From positions 2,232,001-2,296,000 of the forward strand of contig JACKHM010000001.1 of assembly GCA_020638995.1 (NCBI GenBank): a stretch of DNA of 64,000 bases, in the 5' to 3' direction. Shown one piece after another: positions 53,401 through 62,400 of this stretch (positions are counted from its first letter, which is position 1; every line of letters starts with the position of its first letter). Under the pieces are notes generated by a model that saw only the letters and a program-made list of their open reading frames with translations, searched no databases and was not told where the DNA came from. The translations under genes were made by a program, and so were the position numbers. The stretch comes from Planctomycetaceae bacterium (GTDB taxonomy: Bacteria > Planctomycetota > Planctomycetia > Pirellulales > Pirellulaceae).

Positions 53401-56400
53401 GGCGCTGATCGACTGTTCGGCGAGGGAGGCGCCGATGTGCTGCGGGGTGGTCCCGGCAACGATCTGCTGGTCGGCGCGCTGGAGAACGATTACGAAGCCA
53501 GCAGCGATGGCAATGACGCGTTGTTTGGCGGCCCTGGCGACGACGAACTGTACGGCGGACCCAGCGGCGCCGGGCTGCCGATTTTTTCTGCGCCGGGTTC
53601 GGTATCGATGGATGTGCTGGAAGGCGATGATGGGATCGACATCCTGGTGGGTGGCAGCGGTCCGGATTCGCTCAATGGCGGCGCTGACTTTGACAGCCTG
53701 GATGGCGGCGATGGCGATGACTTCCTGGCCGGCGGTCCCGGCAGCGAAGATCCGTCAGATACGTATACCGATCTGTTGATGGGCGGACCCGGCAACGACC
53801 AGCTGTTTGGCAGCAGAAACTCGACCGGCTTGATCGGGACGTTCATGGACGGCGGACCCGGCAATGATGTGTTGGGTGGCCAGTCCGGTCCCGACTTAAT
53901 GATCGGCGGTCCCGGCGCGGATGAAATGGACGGCCTGGGCGGCGATGACCGGTTGTTCGGCCACTCGCAGAGCGGCGCCGGTGACGACGATGCCGCGGAC
54001 GTTCTGCGCGGCGGTCCGGGCAACGATCACATCGAAGGCCAGGGCGGCGACGACATTCTGGAAGGCAACGACGGCAGCGACTCGATCTTTGGCATGGCCG
54101 GCCGCGATATGATCCTGGGTGGCAACGGGAATGATCAACTGTTCGGCATGGACGACGACGACCAGATTTTCGGCGGCGACGGCGCTGACACGATAGAAGG
54201 TGGCGCCGGCGCCGACCTGATCAATGGCGATGACGGCGACGATCGGTTGTTCGGCCACAGCCAATCGGGAGCCGATGACGACGGCGCTGCGGATCGCATT
54301 TACGGTGACGCGGGTGACGACCTTATCGAAGGTGGCGCCGGTGCAGACGAACTGCACGGCGGTGACGGCGACGATCGGATCTTTGGACATCGCGAAGATG
54401 CTGCTGGCGACGACGGCGGAGCGGACACGCTCTTCGGAGATGCCGGCGAAGACTTGCTGTACGGCCAGGCGGGTAATGACGAGATCCGCGGCGGAGCAAA
54501 CGACGATCGAATCTGGGGCGGGTTGGGCAACAATTTGCTTTACGGCGATGCCGGCCGTGACGTGATCATCGCCTTGTCCGGTAATGACATCATTTCCGGC
54601 GGCGCGGACGCCGATTTGATTCAAGCCGGCGCCGGCGACGACCAGGTCGCCGGCGATGATGGCGACGATCGAATTTATCTCGGGCCCGGCAATGACACCG
54701 GTGGCGGCGGCAGCGGCGATGACTTTGTCTTTGGCGAAGACGGCAACGACGTACTGACCGGCGGTCTGGGCCAGGATTATCTGAATGGCGGCGCCGGCGT
54801 GGACGACATTGCCGGCGGCGACGACGCGGACTACCTGGTGGCCGGGACCGGTGCCGGTGGACTGCTGGACGGCGGCGCTGGCGACGACCGGATCGTCGGT
54901 TCGGATGAAGGAGCCAGCGTCGACCCGAATTTCACCGACATGATCTATTTCGGCGACCGCATTCTCGGCGGTCCCGGCAATGACCAGATCTGGGCCCTGG
55001 GCGGCGCCGACTACATCGACGGCGGTGATGGCGATGATCGAATCGAAGGCGGCGTCGGATCTGACTACGTGCTGGCCGGCAATGGCGACGATTGGGTATT
55101 CGCCGGTGATGACTTGGGCGATCAGATCTTCGGCGGTGCGGGCGCCGACACGCTGTACGGTTCACACGTCGGCGACGACATCATCCACGGCGACGCGGAT
55201 AACGATCGCATCTTCGGCCAGGGCGGCCAGGATCAGCTGTTTGGCGACGCCGGAGATGACATCCTCGATGGCGGAGCCGATGCCGATGTGATCAGTGGCG
55301 GCGATGGCGACGATGAATTGATCGGCGGTGGCGGCGCAGGCGACCAGCTCAACGGCGATGCCGGCGACGATTTGATTCGCGGTTCAGATGACGGGGCGGA
55401 TCAGATCGATGGCGGCACCGGTCGAGATGTCGTGTTCGGCGGCGGCGGCAATGACGTGATCCTGGGCGGCGACGGCGACGACATCCTGCACGGCGGCGCG
55501 GGCGACGACCAGATCGAAGGCGGCGGCGGAAGCGACGTGATTCTGGGCGAAGCCGATCACGACATTCTTTTCGGTCATTCGCCCACCGGCAGCGGCGACA
55601 ACAATGCCGTCGATTTCATCTATGGCGACTTTGGAACGAACGCGGACGAAGCCGGCTCTGGCCAGGATCAGTTGTTTGGCGGCGGCGGCAACGACCGGCT
55701 GTTCGGTGAAGCCGGTGATGATTTGATCAATGCCGGCGGCGGCACCAGCGACCTGGTTGACTACGGCAGCGGTGACGGAGCAACGCCAGGCAACTTTGCG
55801 CCGCCAACTGCGACAGCCGCGCCCGGGATTCAACCGGCGTTTGCCTTGATCGCGGCCGACGCAACGCTGGCCAGCGGTGCCACCGACCAAGGGCGTTGGT
55901 CGGAACTGGCCGGCAGCGCGACGGACTTTGGCGTCAGCGGCCACGCGTCGGCATCCATCGACCCCCGCGTCGCCGTCAATGGCGACGCGACCTACGTCGC
56001 TTGGGCTGACGCGCGATATGGAAACTATGAAATCTATGTTGCCCGGCACGACGCGGGTGGTTGGTCGCAATTGGCGTCAAGTGCCGAAACCGGCGGCATC
56101 TCTGCCAGCCAGACGTCTTCGCGGCAGCCAAGTATTGCCATCAACGCGGCCGGGAATCCGGTAGTCGCCTGGACGGAGTTCACGGCGACCGGCAGCGACA
56201 TCCACGTGTTGGCGTGGGACACGGGAGCGGGTGAATGGCTGGCATTAGGATCGTCCAACGCCAGCGGCGGGATTAGCGCCACCGGGAGTGCGTCCGAACC
56301 GCAAGTGCTGAACACGGCGACTGGAGTGGTCGTGGCCTGGCTGGATTCCTCCAACGGCCATACCAACGTGCACGCTCGACGATTTGATGGAGCGAACTGG

Positions 56401-59400
56401 GTGGAATTGAATGGCAGCGCGACAGGCGGCGGAATCTCCGGCGCTGCCACCGACGTGCAGCAATTGGCCCTTGCCACCGACGGCAACAAGATCGCAGTGG
56501 CCTGGACGCAATCGGTCAATGGCCAGCAACAGTTCTTGCTGCGCGAATACAGCGGCAGCTCCTGGCAACAGTTGGCTGGCAGCGCGACCGGCGTCGGCAT
56601 CAGCGGTACGACAGCGGCAAGCACCTCTGCGACCGTCGCGTATCACAACAACGAACTGTTTGTCGCTTGGCGCGAGGCGGATACCGATCCGGCAGTACCG
56701 GGCACGGAAATCTATGCCGCTCGGTTTACCGGCGGCCAATGGCAACCTGCCGGCGATGGCGCCACCAGCGGTGGTGGAATCTCAGCTGCAGCAGGCGATT
56801 CGCAGCAGCCGCGCCTGTCGTCCGCCGGCGGAGTTTTGCATTTGGTCTGGACGGACGATCGCCTGGCCAGGCAGCTGGATGAAACGGTCAGCATCTTCGC
56901 ACGGCAGTGGAATGGTACGGCATTTGTTGAAGAAATCCGCGGCGATGCAGAATCAACCGGCATCAGTACCACCGCCGGTTTGCCGGAAACTGTGCATGTC
57001 GCCGTTGACGGCAGCGGCCATCCGTTTGCCGTGTGGACCGACGTCAAGAGCGTAGGATCGGCCATTTATCTGCAAGCGAACCTGTACGACGTCAGCTCGC
57101 CCAACAACGTTCGCACGGCCAGCGACACGCCCGGCAACAGCATTCAGGACGTTTTGAATGCGTATGTGCTGGGGCCCGGCGATGTGATCCTGGTGACCGG
57201 GACGATCAGCGGCAATGTCACGGTGACAGCGGCCGATGCCGGCGTGGCCATCGTGGGAGCGCCGGGCTCGCGCGTCGATGGCAACATCGCCATCAACAGT
57301 GCGGACGACGTTATCTTGCAACGGTTGGATGTAAGCGGAACTATAACGGTCAACAACTCGGCCGGCTTCACGATGCGCGAATCGGCCAGTGGAAATCTTA
57401 CGATCCAGGCCGGCAGCAATGCTCAGATCGCGCACAATTCGCTGGGCAATGTACTGCTGGCTGGAAATTCGACTGGCGCTGCGTTCGAGCAAAATCAGTT
57501 TGCCGACCTGACGATCGGAACTGGCGGAGCGACCGATGTCCTGGCCAGCGGCAACACGCTTGTCCGGCTGCTGATCCTCAATTCGGCGTCTGGCACGATT
57601 TCCGAAAACGACCTGCACCATTTGCAGCTGGCGGCGGCATTCGACGGAAAGATTCAAAGCAACGACATTCACGATTCGGCCGCAGCACTGATGCAAGTGG
57701 GCGTGTTGTATGAAGCCCCTGCCACGCTGAGTGACAACAAAATCCATGGTCATACGACGGGCATCGTCGTCCATGTCTCGGCGGATATCGACGGCCTGGG
57801 TTACGTCGGAGCAAGCACCGCCAACCAGGTGTTTGATAACGCCACCGGCATTCAACTGCAGCAAGGTCGTGTGCGCGGCCAGCACATTTACGCCAACCAG
57901 ATCGGTGTGGAAGGCACGGGAATTCTGGGCGGCGACAGTCTGGATAACGCCAATTTGATTCACGACAACGCTGTCGGCGTGCGATTCATGGGAACGATTC
58001 AGTTCAATGATTTGCAAGACAACGCGGTCGGCATCGACGCCACGTCAAATCAATTAATCACTCATAACGTGATTGCCGGCGCTGGCACTGCGGCGATCGT
58101 CGTTGCCAACCAAAGCCGCGTGCGAATCTTCGAAAACACCGTCGATTCAACTACCGGCGATAACATCCGAGTCACCGGCGTCAGCAGCGAAGTCGAAGTG
58201 CGCGGCAACGTGTTGTCGAGTGAGTCGGGATACAACCTGTATGTCGATGGCGGCAGCCAGTCGGGTTTCTTCAGCGATTTTAATGCGCTGCACCACGGGC
58301 CGGCCGGCAAACTGGTTCACTACAACAACACCGACTTTGTGGACATCCTGGACTGGCAAGTCGACGTCAACCGGTTCGATCTGCACTCGATCGGAACCAC
58401 AGTCGTCGATCCGTTGTCGGCTCAGCCTCGATTTGTCAACCGGCATTGGGACGACTTCGCGATTCTGACTCCAGCAGCCGGTTTGCGAGCAGCCAGTCCG
58501 ACCGTCGATCTCAGCGACGTGCGATTGGATCAAGGCATCGAGCACGGGTATGCAAATTTGTTGGTGAATCCCAGCTTTGAGAGTGGACTGACCAATTGGG
58601 TCGTGAATGCTCAAGCAACCAGTGCAACCGGTCCCCAAACGGCCTGGGATGGCAGTCAATATTTCGCGCCGGGCGATACGGTCATCGGTGAAGCCGAACA
58701 GACGATCGACCTGGTGGCGGCAGGCTTTACGCCGGCAGAACTGGATAGCGAAGACCTGACGATTGTCTTTGGCGGCCGGCTTCGCAGCAGTGCTGAAAGC
58801 AAGCCCGATTCCGGCGAAATCCGGCTGGTCTTTCTGGACGGCAGCGCGCAGGAACTGGAAACGGTGTCGACTGAAAAATCTGCGATGTCCGATCGATGGT
58901 ACCTGGCCGGTGAACGCGTGCCGATTCCGGCCGGCGCTCGCAGCGTTCGTTTCGAATACACGGCGACTCGCAACACGGGCAACAGCAATCACGCGGCGCT
59001 GGATCAAGCCTTTGTCCACGTGATGCCGGAAAGTTACGCCCCGGATCTGGGTGCTTTCGCCAATATCGCCGACGATGCCGTTTCGGTCGCGCAGCCGCGG
59101 ATCTTGTTGCATTCGCCGGATTTGTACGTCGATGCGGAGCGCGGCAAGCCGTTCGAGATTCGCTGGGAGACGTTTGACAATCCGCTGAATTCCGACGTGC
59201 GAATCGATCTCTACCAGGACGGCACTCACGGTCCGGAACTGGTTACGACCATTGCGGCGCAGACCAGTGACGACGGCAGCTATCTGTGGACGCCGGAAAA
59301 CAGCAACGTCGCGTTTGGTACGCACGGTTTGCGAATCGCTGTGACGCTGTTGGGCAATGAACTGATTACCGATCGCAGCGAAGAAGGGTTTTCCGTCCCC

Positions 59401-62400
59401 GAAAATACCACGACATTTTTCGTTAACGATCAAACGACCGCAGATGATGAATACTCGGCGGCCGTTGGCGACAACCGCAATACGGGCAAGACGGCCGCGG
59501 CGCCCAAGCCGAACCCAGTCAATTTGCTGCGCACTTATGCGCTGGGCCCGACGCATACCCTGTTCGTCGACAGTGGCACTTACCGTTTGCACAACCCCAT
59601 CGTGCTTTCCGGAGCCGGTATCCGCGGCGATGACGAAGGATTTGTGTTCACGGGGCCGACCGACACGAATCGAGTCACCAGCTTCCGCTACGCGCATCCT
59701 TCGATCACCGGTCCGTTGATTGAATTGGATGACGCCGACCTGGTGACGCTGTCCCATCTGACGTTGCTGGGTGGATCGACGGGCATTTACGCCCATAACG
59801 GCAGCACGTCGCTGACCGCCACAGACTTGATCGTCCAAAACCAGGCCGCCGATGGAATCCGAGTAGAAGGCGGCAGTTCAGTGGCGGGAATCGACTCCGT
59901 TGACGCCTCATTCAACGGTGCTTACGGCATCTACATCGATGGACATGTCGGCACGATTGATGGCGTCACCGTATCCAACAACCGTAGGGATGGGTTGCAT
60001 CTGGAAGATCCCGGTGGTGTCGTGATTCAATCCACAACGGGTCATCATAATCTCGGCAGCGGTATCGTCCTCCAGAACGGCGTCAATGAAGATCAGGCCA
60101 TCATTGGAAACACAGATCTAACGCTAGATCTCGGAAACAAATTCTATTCCAACGCGGCCAATGGTGTTGCCGCATCAGGGCCTGTTCTCGTTGTTGGCAA
60201 TGTCGTTTATGGGCACACCGGCTTCTCGTCTCGAGGCATCGTGGTGTCCGGGGCAGCAGCTGGCTGGAACGTTGTTTACGGCAATGCCACCGGCATTGAA
60301 CAGTCCCTGGGTGGGCAGACCCATAACAACCGCGTCTATGGCAATACGGTTGGCATCCTGGTTGACGACGACGGCAGTGTGCACGGCAATGTCATCTATA
60401 GCAACGTGTCTGGAATCGTCGCGGACTATCACGCGGCAACGGTCGACGTCACGAACAATTTGATCTACGACCACGCCGAAGCGGCAGTGAAGTTGGTTCC
60501 TATTTACGGATCGTCTTCTTTGTCGATTTTGAACAACACGATTTTCGAGCCTTCTGCCGACGGTGTTGTGATCGGTTATGCCCATGACACCGATCTGCGA
60601 AACAACATCATTCAAGTCGACACGGGCGTCGGCGTCTCAGTTGATAGCCTCAGCCAGGTAGGCTTTGCCAGCGACTTCAATTTGCTGTACGCCGGCAGTG
60701 GTGGTGCGGTGGGCGATTGGCAGGGCGTGCCACGCACCACGCTTGCCGATTGGCAGAGTTCAACATTCCAGGACGGCAACAGTTTGAGCCAGGATCCGCT
60801 GTTCGTGGATTTCGACGGCGCGGACGGCGTGCTGGGTTTCACTAATGCCAGTCAGGATGGACGCGACGACGACTTCCACTTGCAAAGCCTGTACGGCAGT
60901 TTCCATGGTGGATCGCTGGCTCCCGCGCTGAACGCAATGACCGGATTGCCGGCTCTCTTGACCGCCACCGAACAAACCGATGGCTTGCAATCACCAGCGA
61001 TCGACCGCGGCGACGATGCCACTTCGCTTGGCAACGAGCCGGCGACAAACGGCGGCTTTGCAAATCTGGGCACCTATGGAACGACGTCACAGGCCTCCAA
61101 GAGCCCGTCGTCATTTATCACAGTGATTAGCCCTGACGGGAATGTAACGTGGCCTGCCGGGCGGACCTTCGATATTCGCTGGCGTTCCAGCGACATGAGC
61201 GGAACGGTAGATATCCAGCTTGTTCAGTCCGATGGCATTGGCGGTTTCATTGCAGTCGATCTATTGGCCGACGACACTGCCAACGATGGCCTGTTCTCAT
61301 GGACGATTTCTAATTCGGTCACGCCCGGAGAGTACTACGTTCAAATCACTGATAACATCAGCGCGCAATCGGACACCAGCAACGAGGCCTTCACACTCAT
61401 CGAGCCGGTTTCGGCGTATTACGTGAATATCGAAAGTGACGGCGATTTTTCCGACAACGAATATACGACCGTCTCCGGCGACAACGGCAACGACGGCCTG
61501 TTTCCGTCCAGCCCCAAGGCGTCCATTCGCGCAGTGCTGGAAGCTTACGACCTGGGCCCGGGCGACGTGATCTACGTCGATACGGGCGAATATGCACTAG
61601 GCGCCAATATTGAACTGTTGCCCGACGACAGCGGTGTCGTGATTCAAGGTCCCATCTCGGGCGACCACGTAGCCTTGCTGAACCGAGGCAACACGTCCAG
61701 CGGAAGTTACGTGTTTGAACTGCTGGGCGCTGACGATGTGACGTTGTCGCATCTATCGATGACCGGCGGCTATCACGGCATCTTTGCCGACCAGCATTTC
61801 GGCGGCAGCTTTGCCAATCCGCTGGTCGATAGTGACGGCCTGGTGGTTGCCGACAGCCGGATCTTCAGACACGGCAACGACGGCGTGTACCTGAAAGAAA
61901 GCAATGATTTCAGCGTGTTCAGCGGCAATTCGGTCTACGACAACGGCGCCGATGGCATCGATCTGGAAGGCTATGGACATACGGTTCGAGACAACCAGGC
62001 GTATGGCCATTTGAGTTTTTCGTTCAGTTCCGGCATCAATCTCGATCCACCCAGCGATGCGCCCGCCGTTTCGGTCGTGGAAAATAACGAAGTGTTCAAT
62101 AACCGCGCGGGAATCGTCGTGGACACCTTTGTCACAGCCACTGGCAACACCGCCCACGACAATACCACGGGCATCGAACTGACCGGTAACGCCCTGGCCG
62201 TCGGCAACATCGTCTACAGCAACAACATCGGCGTCCGTCACAACTACGGCGGACGCAGTCAAGACAATCGCGTCTTCCACAACACGACCGGGATCGTGTT
62301 AAAACGCGACGGCACGCCTGTCGGCAATCAGATCTACGGTAACTCCACTGGAATCGCCACCGATCCGCTGGAAATCTACACAGGTCGCATCGCCAACAAC

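Noticed and set aside
52780..55760. CRISPR-like periodic repeats
   Set aside because: The short periodic units encode RTX nonapeptides in a continuous frame and vary at third positions; there are no constant repeats with unique spacers.
52384..59838. Long minus-strand open frames opposite the giant gene (for example 58147-59838 and 56953-58017)
   Set aside because: They are mirror frames of a GC-rich, repetitive plus-strand gene; their translations are low-complexity, rich in V/A/R/D, and match no family, while the plus frame reads as clear domains.
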